A stretch of DNA of 64,000 nt from Martelella lutilitoris (GTDB lineage Bacteria > Pseudomonadota > Alphaproteobacteria > Rhizobiales > Rhizobiaceae), in assembly GCF_005924265.1 (NCBI RefSeq), contig NZ_VCLB01000007.1, positions 1-64,000 of the forward strand. The letters run 5' to 3'. Below the pieces are notes generated by a model that was not told the DNA's origin, ran no database searches, and was given only the letters and a program-made list of their open reading frames with translations. Shown here piece by piece: positions 32,651-40,823 of the stretch (position 1 is the first letter of the stretch; every line of letters starts with the position of its first letter). The translations under genes and the position numbers were made by a program.

Positions 32651-34501
32651 ATGAGTACATTCGACAGCACAAAACTTCCGCTTCCTCAGGTCCTCAAGGA
32701 CATCACCGATGGGGTCATCCAGCTTCCTGATTTCCAGCGCGGATGGGTTTGGGACGACGAGCATGTGCGATCGCTGCTAATCTCGATCGCCCGCTCGTTT
32801 CCGGTCGGCGCTGTTATGATGCTGGATACAGGGGGCGAAGTGCGTTTCCAGGTGCGACCGGTTGAGAATGTCGAGTTCAATGGAAAATTGCCAGAGCCGG
32901 AAAAGCTAATCCTCGACGGACAGCAACGCCTGACCTCGCTCACCCAGGTCCTGGCCCTGGACAAGCCAGTGAAAACCTTCGATGCGAAGGGCAGGCGCAT
33001 GGATCGGCACTACTACATCGACATTTCCCTGGCGCTTGAGGAAGACCGCATCGAGGACGCATTTGTCTCGGTTCCCGCTGACCGTAAGATCAAACAGAAT
33101 TTCGACAGAGATATCGTGATGGATCTGTCGTCCACGGAGTTGGAAATCAAGAACTTCCACTTTCCCTGCTCCCAAATCCTGAGCTCGGACGAGTGGGAGG
33201 AGGCTTTGCATGAGCACGCTCCTGAACGTTTCGGTGAGTTCATGAAGTTTCGCAAGCAAGTCCTGGCGGCTTTCCGCAGCTACCAGCTGCCAGCGATTAC
33301 CTTGGGCAAGGCCACCTCGAAGGAAGCGGTGTGCCTTGTCTTCGAGAAGGTGAACACCGGAGGCGTTCCCTTGTCGGTTTTCGAGCTGGTGACCGCGACC
33401 TTCGCGGCAGAGAATTTTAATCTCCGTGATGACTGGTACGGTAGCCTTCTGAGGAACGTCGAAGGCAAGGCAGAACGTCTGTCGAGGGAACCGATCCTCA
33501 AGGGGATCGAACCGACAGATTTTCTGCAGGCGATTTCGATCTTGCAGAGTTCCGAACGTCGAAAAGCAGATATCGCCGCGGGTAAGACCGGAAAACAGGT
33601 GTCTGCCGTCAGCGCAAAAAGGGCGGCAGTCCTGTCATTGTCGCTGAGCGATTATCAGACGTGGGGTCCAGCTGTCGAAAGTGGCTTCATATTGGCTGCC
33701 AAGTTCATGCGCAAGCAGTGTTTCTTCGCCGGACACGAACTACCTTATCGTACACAGCTGGTGCCATTGGCCGCGGTTCTTTCGCAGATCGAGAACCGTT
33801 GGCTTGAGCCCAAGGTCTACGACCGCTTGTCCCGCTGGTTCTGGTGCGGGGTCCTGGGGGAGCTTTATGGCGGTGCCGTCGAAACACGTATTGCCAACGA
33901 CTATGAAGAACTGATGCGGTGGGTAATTGATGGAGGGGAAGCCGGCGACATTCCGCGCACCATTAGTGATGCTGCCTTCCAGGAAAGCCGCCTCGATACC
34001 CTTCGATCAAGAAACAGCGCCGCCTACAAGGGATTGAATGTTCTGATTCTTCGGGAAGGAGCCAAGGACTTCTTCTGGAAAGCGAGCATTCAGGAGCTCG
34101 ACGGCGAAGATATTGCCTTGGATATTCATCATATCTTTCCGCGAGCATGGTGTGAAGATGCCGGCATTTCCCCAAACATCTTTAACTCTATCGTCAACAA
34201 GACCCCCATTTCCTATAAGGCCAACCGAATGATCGGCCGCAAGGCTCCTTCCGAATACCTTGTTTCGCTCCAGGCACATGAGAATGTTGGTCTCGATGAT
34301 GCGGAGATGGATGCCATCCTCGACTCACACCGTATTCCGGTGCAGGAGCTTCGGTCCGATGCGTTTGCCAGCTTTTTTTCCGCGAGGAAGGCAAAGCTTC
34401 TGGAGTTGGTTGAGCTCGCCATGGAAAAAGCCCCACAGTTCGACCAGTCGGCTGCGGATAGATCTTCTGCGCAGGGAACGGATCACGACGAACTCGTGTG
34501 A
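32651..34501 (+). CDS. GmrSD-type (DUF262/DUF1524) modification-dependent endonuclease
   Basis: The 616-residue protein has an N-terminal DUF262 domain with QLPDFQRGWVWDDEHVRSLL (about 23-42) and the ParB/Srx-like nucleotide site LILDGQQRLTSLTQV (about 86-100). A C-terminal DUF1524 HNH-type nuclease has DIHHIFPRAW (about 490) and NKTPISYKANRMIG. This is the single-chain GmrSD/BrxU architecture, which cuts phage DNA carrying modified cytosines using NTP. A strong AGGGGGG precedes the ATG. It is embedded in the type I operon between the GIY-YIG gene and hsdM. Confidence 0.88.
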   Translation: MSTFDSTKLPLPQVLKDITDGVIQLPDFQRGWVWDDEHVRSLLISIARSFPVGAVMMLDTGGEVRFQVRPVENVEFNGKLPEPEKLILDGQQRLTSLTQVLALDKPVKTFDAKGRRMDRHYYIDISLALEEDRIEDAFVSVPADRKIKQNFDRDIVMDLSSTELEIKNFHFPCSQILSSDEWEEALHEHAPERFGEFMKFRKQVLAAFRSYQLPAITLGKATSKEAVCLVFEKVNTGGVPLSVFELVTATFAAENFNLRDDWYGSLLRNVEGKAERLSREPILKGIEPTDFLQAISILQSSERRKADIAAGKTGKQVSAVSAKRAAVLSLSLSDYQTWGPAVESGFILAAKFMRKQCFFAGHELPYRTQLVPLAAVLSQIENRWLEPKVYDRLSRWFWCGVLGELYGGAVETRIANDYEELMRWVIDGGEAGDIPRTISDAAFQESRLDTLRSRNSAAYKGLNVLILREGAKDFFWKASIQELDGEDIALDIHHIFPRAWCEDAGISPNIFNSIVNKTPISYKANRMIGRKAPSEYLVSLQAHENVGLDDAEMDAILDSHRIPVQELRSDAFASFFSARKAKLLELVELAMEKAPQFDQSAADRSSAQGTDHDELV

Positions 34502-34512
34502 AAGGATACAGA

Positions 34513-35982
34513 GTGAATACCGCACCGATCATCTCAAAGGTCTGGTCCTTTTGCACAACGCTCCGTGACGATGGCGTTGGCTATGGCGATTATCTGGAAC
34601 AGCTGACCTATCTCATCTTCCTGAAGATGGCCGACGAATACTCGAAACCGCCATACAATCGCGATGTGGGCGTGCCGGAGGTCTATAGCTGGGGAAGTCT
34701 GACAGCGTTGCGCGGAGCCGACCTTGAAGCACATTACGTGAAAGTGCTTCGCGAACTGGGTCAGCAGAAAGGCATGCTGGGGCAGATTTTCACCAAGGCG
34801 CAGAACAAAATCACGGATCCTGCCAAGCTGTTCAGGCTGATCGATATGGTGGATGGCACCAAATGGATCATGCTGGGTGCCGACGTGAAAGGCGATATCT
34901 ACGAAGGCCTTCTGGAACGCAACGCCGAGGACACAAAATCTGGAGCGGGGCAATATTTCACGCCGCGTTCGCTCATTCAGGCGATGGTCGAATGTGTGCA
35001 GCCCAAGCCAGGCGAAACGATTGCGGATCCGGCCTGCGGAACGGGCGGATTCTTCCTGGCTGCGCATGATTACCTAACGGATCCGGAGAACTATGCGCTC
35101 AACCGTGAACAGAAAGAATTCCTGAAAAACGATACATTCTGCGGCAACGAGATTGTCGCAGGCACGCGACGCCTTTGCCTGATGAACATGTTCCTCCATG
35201 GCATTGGAGAGATGTCGGGTGAGCCTAGTGTGTCGCCTGCTGATGCTCTTATCTCATCACCTTCTGACACCGTGGACCTGGTTTTGGCCAACCCTCCATT
35301 CGGCAAAAAAAGCTCGATGACATTCACGAATGCAGAAGGGGAGCAAGAAACCGAGGAACTGACTTACAATCGTCAGGATTTCTGGGCCACGACTTCGAAT
35401 AAGCAGCTCAATTTCGTTCAGCATATCCGTACAATGCTGAAGACCACAGGGCGCGGCGCGGTCGTTGTGCCGGACAATGTGCTTTTTGAAGGCGGGGCCG
35501 GTGAAACCATCCGCCGGAAACTTCTGCAAAACACCGACTTGCATACGATTCTACGCCTGCCGACAGGAATTTTCTATGCGCAGGGCGTGAAGGCGAATGT
35601 CATTTTCTTCGACAACAGGGCTGCCAGCAAGAACCCTCAGACCTCACAGGTATGGTTCTACGACTATCGGACGAATGTGCACCATACGCTCAAGCAGAAA
35701 CCGATGACTTATACCCACCTTCAGGATTTCATCGCCTGCTACAACCCGGACAACCGGCATAAGCGGACCGCAACATGGTCAGATGAGAACCCCGATGGCC
35801 GTTGGCGCGCCTTCAGTCGTGAGGAACTGCTCGCGCGAGACAAAGCAAGCCTCGATGTCTTCTGGCTGAAAGATAGCTCAATGACTGATCTCGATAGCCT
35901 GCCAGAGCCTGACATTCTGCTTGAAGAAATAGTAGAGAACCTCGGCGCAGCAATGGAAAACTTTGCAGCAGTTCGCCATTAG
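34513..35982 (+). CDS. hsdM: Type I restriction-modification DNA methyltransferase
   Basis: HsdM methylates adenine in the target and forms the complex core with HsdS. The 489-residue product opens NTAPIISKVWSFCTTLRDDG and YGDYLEQLTYLIFLKMADE, the HsdM N-terminal helical domain. SAM motif I is DPACGTGGFFLAA (about 171-183) and the catalytic motif is LVLANPPFGKKSSM (NPPF, about 259). A GTG at 34513 with AAAGGA 6 bp upstream is preferred over the GTG at 34498 that overlaps the preceding stop. It is unusual that hsdM is last in the operon. Confidence 0.93.
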   Translation: MNTAPIISKVWSFCTTLRDDGVGYGDYLEQLTYLIFLKMADEYSKPPYNRDVGVPEVYSWGSLTALRGADLEAHYVKVLRELGQQKGMLGQIFTKAQNKITDPAKLFRLIDMVDGTKWIMLGADVKGDIYEGLLERNAEDTKSGAGQYFTPRSLIQAMVECVQPKPGETIADPACGTGGFFLAAHDYLTDPENYALNREQKEFLKNDTFCGNEIVAGTRRLCLMNMFLHGIGEMSGEPSVSPADALISSPSDTVDLVLANPPFGKKSSMTFTNAEGEQETEELTYNRQDFWATTSNKQLNFVQHIRTMLKTTGRGAVVVPDNVLFEGGAGETIRRKLLQNTDLHTILRLPTGIFYAQGVKANVIFFDNRAASKNPQTSQVWFYDYRTNVHHTLKQKPMTYTHLQDFIACYNPDNRHKRTATWSDENPDGRWRAFSREELLARDKASLDVFWLKDSSMTDLDSLPEPDILLEEIVENLGAAMENFAAVRH

Positions 35983-36133
35983 TCGCTCGACACCGCCTTC
36001 TCATTGTTAGGCAGGGGCTCACTCTGACCAAAAATGCATAGGCACCTGCTTCGTTCGTTCGGTAGACAGGCGTGAAGGGGATCGCCTCAAAGGCCGCGCA
36101 AGCTTTTCGCGGTCCTACATTCCGGCAGCCCCC

Positions 36134-36289
36134 TCATGAGCCTTTGAAATAATGCTCGAGTATTCGCCGAACCATTTCAGGCCGAGTGGGAATATCCGCT
36201 TCATTGCGGCGGCGGTCATCAATCTTTTTCAAGAGCGCCTGCGATAGTCGCAGCGTCATAACAGCATTGTCTTTTCTGGGTGGCGCCAT
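36134..36289 (-). CDS. Small ribbon-helix-helix regulator
   Basis: The 51-residue product, beginning MAPPRKDNAVMTLRLSQALL, has a beta strand (VMTLRLS) followed by two helices (KKIDDRRRNEADI, RPEMVRRILEHYF), the classical ribbon-helix-helix pattern. Such proteins act as autoregulators or antitoxins. The ATG at 36289 has GTGAG a few bases upstream; an in-frame pair of ATGs at 36319/36316 overlaps a palindrome. It is divergent from the 36409 gene. No toxin partner is obvious. Confidence 0.65.
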   Translation of the reverse strand: MAPPRKDNAVMTLRLSQALLKKIDDRRRNEADIPTRPEMVRRILEHYFKGS

Positions 36290-36304
36290 AAAACTCTCAC
36301 TTAT

Positions 36305-36318
36305 TGATGTTGACATCA
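36305..36318. promoter_or_regulatory. Palindromic operator candidate, TGATGTTGACATCA
   Basis: TGATGT and ACATCA are perfect inverted arms around a TG centre. The palindrome lies between the divergent ribbon-helix-helix gene and the 36409 gene, right upstream of the former. This is where an autorepressing ribbon-helix-helix protein would bind. Confidence 0.45.
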
Positions 36319-36408
36319 TTAAGTCGTTATGTCATAAACTGCGGACGCTGGCAAGGGTTCCCGCCCTCGACCAGCGTCCTAACCACTAAACCTGAGTAAG
36401 AGGTTCAA

Positions 36409-36930
36409 ATGGCTATTAAAGCTCGTAGCACGCCGGCTTCGGCGAATGAAGATGCATGCGCTCGGGGCGCATCACCAATCACCCGGCTTTTCCCCAAGCT
36501 TCTTGAGCATATGAGCGTGGTCGTGAAGACCGAAAGCGCGATCGAGGGCAAAGCCGTTTTCGATCCGGCATTCGCAGCATGGCTGCATGATGCCGAAGCT
36601 GCCGGCGATACGCTCTCCGATACCGTCCGCGAGATGATCGCTCTTACGGCCACCCATCCCTCGGATGAGATGCCGCAGAAACTCGCCTTCATTCTCGATG
36701 ACCTTATGGGGGCCGAGACAATGGCAGGGCGATATGCCGCCCGCGGCAATGCTCTGCGATATGCCGGGGAACTCGGCTTTCGTGGGCCTCATCGCACCGC
36801 CTCCGATATGGCGCTGGCGAGGCACGGCCGGGACGTACTGTCCAGACTGCTTCAGCTTGAGCTCTATCGCCTGCAGCCCGACAGTCTGCAGGACAGGACC
36901 GACGTTCCGGAACAGCCGACGCTGAACTGA
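36409..36930 (+). CDS. Hypothetical protein of the mobilization region (173 aa)
   Basis: A soluble, largely helical protein with no motif I recognise. The centre reads FDPAFAAWLHDAEAAGDTLS and TVREMIALTATHP; the C-terminal part is rich in Arg and Leu. AAGAGG lies 6 bp before the ATG. It is divergent from the ribbon-helix-helix gene and is followed by two other genes on the same strand that seem to belong to the mobile backbone. Confidence 0.5.
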   Translation: MAIKARSTPASANEDACARGASPITRLFPKLLEHMSVVVKTESAIEGKAVFDPAFAAWLHDAEAAGDTLSDTVREMIALTATHPSDEMPQKLAFILDDLMGAETMAGRYAARGNALRYAGELGFRGPHRTASDMALARHGRDVLSRLLQLELYRLQPDSLQDRTDVPEQPTLN

Positions 36931-37105
36931 GCGCACCGCCGGGCGAAACCGCACTCGGACTGCCGACGCTTTAGCGGCAGCCGTTCCGAGATCCTCCTTC
37001 GCCTCTTTCCGAATAAGTGACCCGGACTTTCCGGATACACCGCGCCGTCAACGATGCGTTGGACGCGGGAGTGCCAAGTCATGCCTATTCAAATGGAGGA
37101 CACCG

Positions 37106-38143
37106 ATGTCCGAGAAAAACAGCCGCGGCCGTCTGCCACGCAAACATAAACAACCATATGTTCCTCACCGATCACGTCATGTGCCGGTATCGGCCTGGTC
37201 CACCTATGACGACGAAATTCCGCAAGCCTGGCAAATCGCCGCCATCGAAAAAGGCTTCATCATCAGCCGGCGCGTACGGGACCGCTATCATGTTGCGCTG
37301 GAGTGCATGACCTGTGGCGCCGAGACGTTTCAGAAAGCCTACGTCGTTCGAACGGCCCGGCCGCAATGTGCCGCCTGCCTTGACCATCGCCGCCAAACGG
37401 AAGCTGCCGCCTGCGGCTACACGCTGCTCGGCCGGGATGACACGAACCACAAATACGGATCCTACAGATTGCCGTGCGGTCATGTTGTCTCATTGCAGTT
37501 CGGACGCGTTTCGCGTCTGGCTCGCGACGGACGCGTCCCCGGCCGCCCCGGTTACCGCTGCCCGGAATGCCACACGGCAAAGATTTCGGGGCTGGCAGCA
37601 AAACGGGGTTGGACGCTCGTCGGCCCGGATCCGGAGGGAAGCGCCAATTATCGCGTGTTCCGGCACCAGGAGGGATGTGGCCACGAGCAACGCATTGCGG
37701 TCGCAAACCTGGAGACGGGCCGTTTCGGCTGCGCTCGCTGCGGAGAGGTCTGGTCAGCGGCGCCCAGCAGCATCTATGTCATGGAGTTCGTTGTTCCGGA
37801 CAAGGGCACCTACATCAAATTGGGCTATTCGAAAAATCCGGAATCCAGACTTCATTGGCAACTCGGGCTTTCGAAGAAGATATCATCCCGGATCCTCCAC
37901 CAACTGGCGATGCCGACCGGGCATCAGGCGCAGAAGGTCGAGAAGAAGCTCCATAACACGGTCCGCCATCGTTTTCCGGATGCCGTTGTCCCGACAGGCG
38001 AACTTGCCGGCTGGATCAATGTCGTCTCGGAGATCTACCGGCCGGCGATCTTGCCGAACATCCTGACGTTGCTGGAGACGGTCGGCGCAAAGGTGAGATC
38101 CACCGCCGAAAACCGAAAGCCGAATTCCGGAACGCAGAACTGA
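37106..38143 (+). CDS. Zinc-ribbon protein with GIY-YIG-like (T5orf172 type) domain
   Basis: The 345-residue protein has three cysteine clusters: CMTCGAETFQKAYVVRTARP followed by QCAAC, CGHVV with YRCPEC, and CGHEQ with FGCARC. The C-terminal domain (from about 226) begins YVMEFVVPDKGTYIKLGYS and includes KNPESRLHWQLG and a KKLHNTVRHRF segment. That is the pattern of Meiotically-up-regulated-113/T5orf172 GIY-YIG nucleases. Zinc ribbons probably bind DNA or RNA. GGAGG precedes the ATG. Function is unknown. Confidence 0.65.
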   Translation: MSEKNSRGRLPRKHKQPYVPHRSRHVPVSAWSTYDDEIPQAWQIAAIEKGFIISRRVRDRYHVALECMTCGAETFQKAYVVRTARPQCAACLDHRRQTEAAACGYTLLGRDDTNHKYGSYRLPCGHVVSLQFGRVSRLARDGRVPGRPGYRCPECHTAKISGLAAKRGWTLVGPDPEGSANYRVFRHQEGCGHEQRIAVANLETGRFGCARCGEVWSAAPSSIYVMEFVVPDKGTYIKLGYSKNPESRLHWQLGLSKKISSRILHQLAMPTGHQAQKVEKKLHNTVRHRFPDAVVPTGELAGWINVVSEIYRPAILPNILTLLETVGAKVRSTAENRKPNSGTQN

Positions 38144-38381
38144 TCCGGAATAGATTTTCATTCAACCACCCGGAAATGCTCCATTCCGGAACAGGTAACC
38201 GGAAGTTTCCCTGAATCCGGAATGCCGCTTCGGAATGGCTGATTTCCGGATTCGCCCGCAGACCATTCCGGATCAAGTCCAGCCGCATTCCGGATTTGCC
38301 GGCAAGGTAATCCGGAAAGCATATGAGCAATCCTCGGTTCCCTGAAGCGGACTTTCCGGATGATTGCTCGCGCGTTCCGGA
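38126..38381. repeat. Cluster of TCCGGA motifs, partly at 22-bp spacing
   Basis: Exact TCCGGA occurs at 38126, 38144, 38185, 38216, 38245, 38267, 38289, 38311, 38355 and 38376, with CCCGGA at 38169, ACCGGA at 38198 and TTCGGA at 38229. From 38245 to 38376 the steps are 22, 22, 22, 44 and 21 bp, about two helical turns. The flanks are often ATTCCGGA. The cluster spans the intergenic gap and ends just before the ribosome site of the AAA protease gene. Iteron-like binding sites for a regulator are the simplest reading. Confidence 0.65.
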
Positions 38382-38418
38382 TTGGAAACGTTCCGCCCAA
38401 AACCTCAAGAGGTATGTC

Positions 38419-40578
38419 ATGACCGCATGGATCACCTATGCCGAAAGTCTCATTGCCAGAATGCGAGTGTCACCTGAATTCGACGGACTTCACGGCACGT
38501 CATCCGGAAAGCTTGGCCGCAAACGGCAGTACCACGACAGATGGGATGAGAGCGCTCTCGACATTCCTGACAAAATGGAAGCGCCGTCCATCGAGCCGCC
38601 GGACCTGCCGCAACGGGCGGTATCGCTGGCGCTGCGCCTTGCCAGAACCTGGGAGAGCGAGAATGCGTTCGAGGACGGGGTCCTGGCTCCCCGGGCGCTC
38701 AACTGCCTGAGCGGTATGCGCCCCGGAGAGATCAGCATGATCAAGCGGATCATGACAGCAGTCATGATGCCGGCAGGTCGCCTTGCGGCATCCGATCCCG
38801 CATTCCTGAAACAGGCGGAGAACGGTTTCCTGCTGCTGGCACCGGCAGCCGATGGCGACAGCATTTCGGCGCGCCATGCGGTCCGCGATCTCGAGGAGGA
38901 AATTCAGCATGCGCTCGATCTCGCATATCCGACCCTGGTCCTGATGCCCGACCAGATCCGTCTCAGCCCGGACCTTCAGGCGGCCTTGCCTGCTCGTGTT
39001 CATCTTGCGAGCCTGGACAGGGCCATCATGAGTGCTCATTTCCGGCATCGCTATCCGGACTGTATCAACGGACAAGCCGATCCGGCGCTGCAACTGCCGG
39101 ACAATATCGGTGACGCGCCCTTTGCCGTCATCAGCGCTGCATTGCGCGAGGCAACCGCTGCCGAAGCCCTTGCGCGATTGAAAAGCGTCGCTCGTTCTGA
39201 CCGGAAGGCCGGTCCGACGCTCGAGGATATCTCCGGCCATGCACCGGCGCTTGCTGCGGCCCGGATGATGGTTGACGACCTGAAACGCTGGCAGGCTGGT
39301 GACTGTCAGTGGCAGGACATGACCCGCTCAATGTTGCTTTATGGCCCGCCTGGAACCGGAAAATCCTATCTTGCCCGCGCCATGGGTAACAGCACGGCTG
39401 CGTATTTCGTGCAATCGAGTTTCTCGGAATGGCAAAGCAAAGGACACCTCGGAGATTTTCTCGCTGCCATGCGAAAGACGTGCGCCGACGCCAGAGCGCG
39501 CAAACCAACAATCCTGTTTCTCGATGAAATCGACAGTGCAGGAAGTCGCTTCGATGATGACGGGCATGCCCGATCTTACCGTCGACAGGCTATCAACGGT
39601 CTGCTCGAAGAAATCGATCTGATCATGCAAAGCGAAGGTATCATTCTTCTCGGCGCATGCAATGATCCGAACGCACTCGATCCGGCACTGTTGCGGGCAG
39701 GACGATTCGACCTGAAGATCGAGATGCCACGGCCAGATCGTGAAGGAATCCTCTCCATGCTGCGCCAGAAGCTCGAGCACGACGCTCTAGTCGCTAAGGA
39801 TCTGGATGCGCTGGCGCGCAGAAGCACCGGAATGACGGTGGCCGACATCGATGCCGGGGTGCGTCAGGCACGAACTCTGGCGCGCGCCGCAAATCGCGCG
39901 CTCTCGCTTGCCGATCTGGAGCGTGTGTTTCCGTCCCCGGCATCGCAGGACCTGGAACGCGACTGGCGTATCGCCGTGCATGAAGCCGGCCACGCTATTG
40001 TCACGCAGGCGCTGGGAATGGGAACCGTCCAGCGCGTGGCACTGGTGGGCGGTGGCGGCGTGAGCGTCATCGACCGAATGCCGACCCAGGGGCGGATCTG
40101 CGATATCGAAAGCGCTCTGACCTGTCTGATGGCCGGCCGTGCGGCAGAAATGCTGATCCTCGGCAATATGTCGTCGGGCGCCGGTGGACCGGTCGGCTCC
40201 GATCTCGAGCAGGCGACAGCTTTGGCCCTCCGGATCGACACCAATTTTGGTATCGGTGAACACGGACCAACCTGGCTCGGCGATATCGCGACCATCTCCT
40301 TGCGCGATCCCGATCAGCGCCGTCGCGTTCGAGCCCGCCTGGAGCAGGCGGAGCAACACGCCTCCGAAATCCTTGCGGCCCATCAGGAGGTCCTGACGCG
40401 GATGGCGCGTAACCTGGTCCATGAACGTGAGCTAACAGGTGGCCCGCTCCAAAACCTCCTAAGCGATGTCATCGTACAGTCGAAGGCTTCAGCGCCACAC
40501 CAACAAGGAACAAGGGCGGATGAAGATGACACGAAAAAGGGAGCTGACGTACCCATCCAGGAAAAGACATCCTGCTGA
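38419..40578 (+). CDS. Soluble FtsH-like AAA+ zinc metalloprotease
   Basis: The 719-residue product has an N-terminal region without transmembrane helices. An AAA+ module follows with Walker A LLYGPPGTGKSYLA (about 305), Walker B ILFLDEIDSAG and the arginine-finger segment DPALLRAGRFDLKIEMPRPD. The zinc protease domain has HEAGH (about 520) and GSDLEQATALA, whose aspartate would be the third zinc ligand. It resembles FtsH but lacks the membrane anchor and has an unrelated N-terminus, so it should degrade cytoplasmic substrates. The ATG at 38419 has AAGAGG 6 bp upstream; the longer frame from 38323 runs through the TCCGGA cluster. Confidence 0.8.
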   Translation: MTAWITYAESLIARMRVSPEFDGLHGTSSGKLGRKRQYHDRWDESALDIPDKMEAPSIEPPDLPQRAVSLALRLARTWESENAFEDGVLAPRALNCLSGMRPGEISMIKRIMTAVMMPAGRLAASDPAFLKQAENGFLLLAPAADGDSISARHAVRDLEEEIQHALDLAYPTLVLMPDQIRLSPDLQAALPARVHLASLDRAIMSAHFRHRYPDCINGQADPALQLPDNIGDAPFAVISAALREATAAEALARLKSVARSDRKAGPTLEDISGHAPALAAARMMVDDLKRWQAGDCQWQDMTRSMLLYGPPGTGKSYLARAMGNSTAAYFVQSSFSEWQSKGHLGDFLAAMRKTCADARARKPTILFLDEIDSAGSRFDDDGHARSYRRQAINGLLEEIDLIMQSEGIILLGACNDPNALDPALLRAGRFDLKIEMPRPDREGILSMLRQKLEHDALVAKDLDALARRSTGMTVADIDAGVRQARTLARAANRALSLADLERVFPSPASQDLERDWRIAVHEAGHAIVTQALGMGTVQRVALVGGGGVSVIDRMPTQGRICDIESALTCLMAGRAAEMLILGNMSSGAGGPVGSDLEQATALALRIDTNFGIGEHGPTWLGDIATISLRDPDQRRRVRARLEQAEQHASEILAAHQEVLTRMARNLVHERELTGGPLQNLLSDVIVQSKASAPHQQGTRADEDDTKKGADVPIQEKTSC

Positions 40579-40625
40579 AACCGTGTTCCTCTTCTTCAGG
40601 GAATGAAGGCGGCATCCGTTCTGAC

Positions 40626-40760
40626 ACGCCCTGGCGACGCTGGCGTCGCCAGGGCGTTATTGCAATGCCGCGGCAGCATGCGGTCCCCGCATGCTGCTTC
40701 CAGCCAGTACTCCGCTTCGCGGCCAGGCAAGGGGCTGGAATGTTCCGCCAGAGGCGGAAC
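40626..40760. terminator. Three consecutive hairpins between convergent genes
   Basis: ACGCCCTGGCGACGC (40626-40640) pairs perfectly with 40643-40657 across a 2-base loop. GCAGCATGCGG (40673-40683) pairs with 40687-40697. GTTCCGCC (40742-40749) pairs with 40753-40760. They lie between the stops of the AAA protease and relaxase genes, so bidirectional termination is likely. There are no long T tracts, and a structured RNA or recombination role is possible. Confidence 0.5.
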
Positions 40761-40823
40761 CAATCCATCAAGAAAGAAAATAGATTGATCGAAGGGGACT
40801 AACCCTGCCCAAGAGAGCCGATA

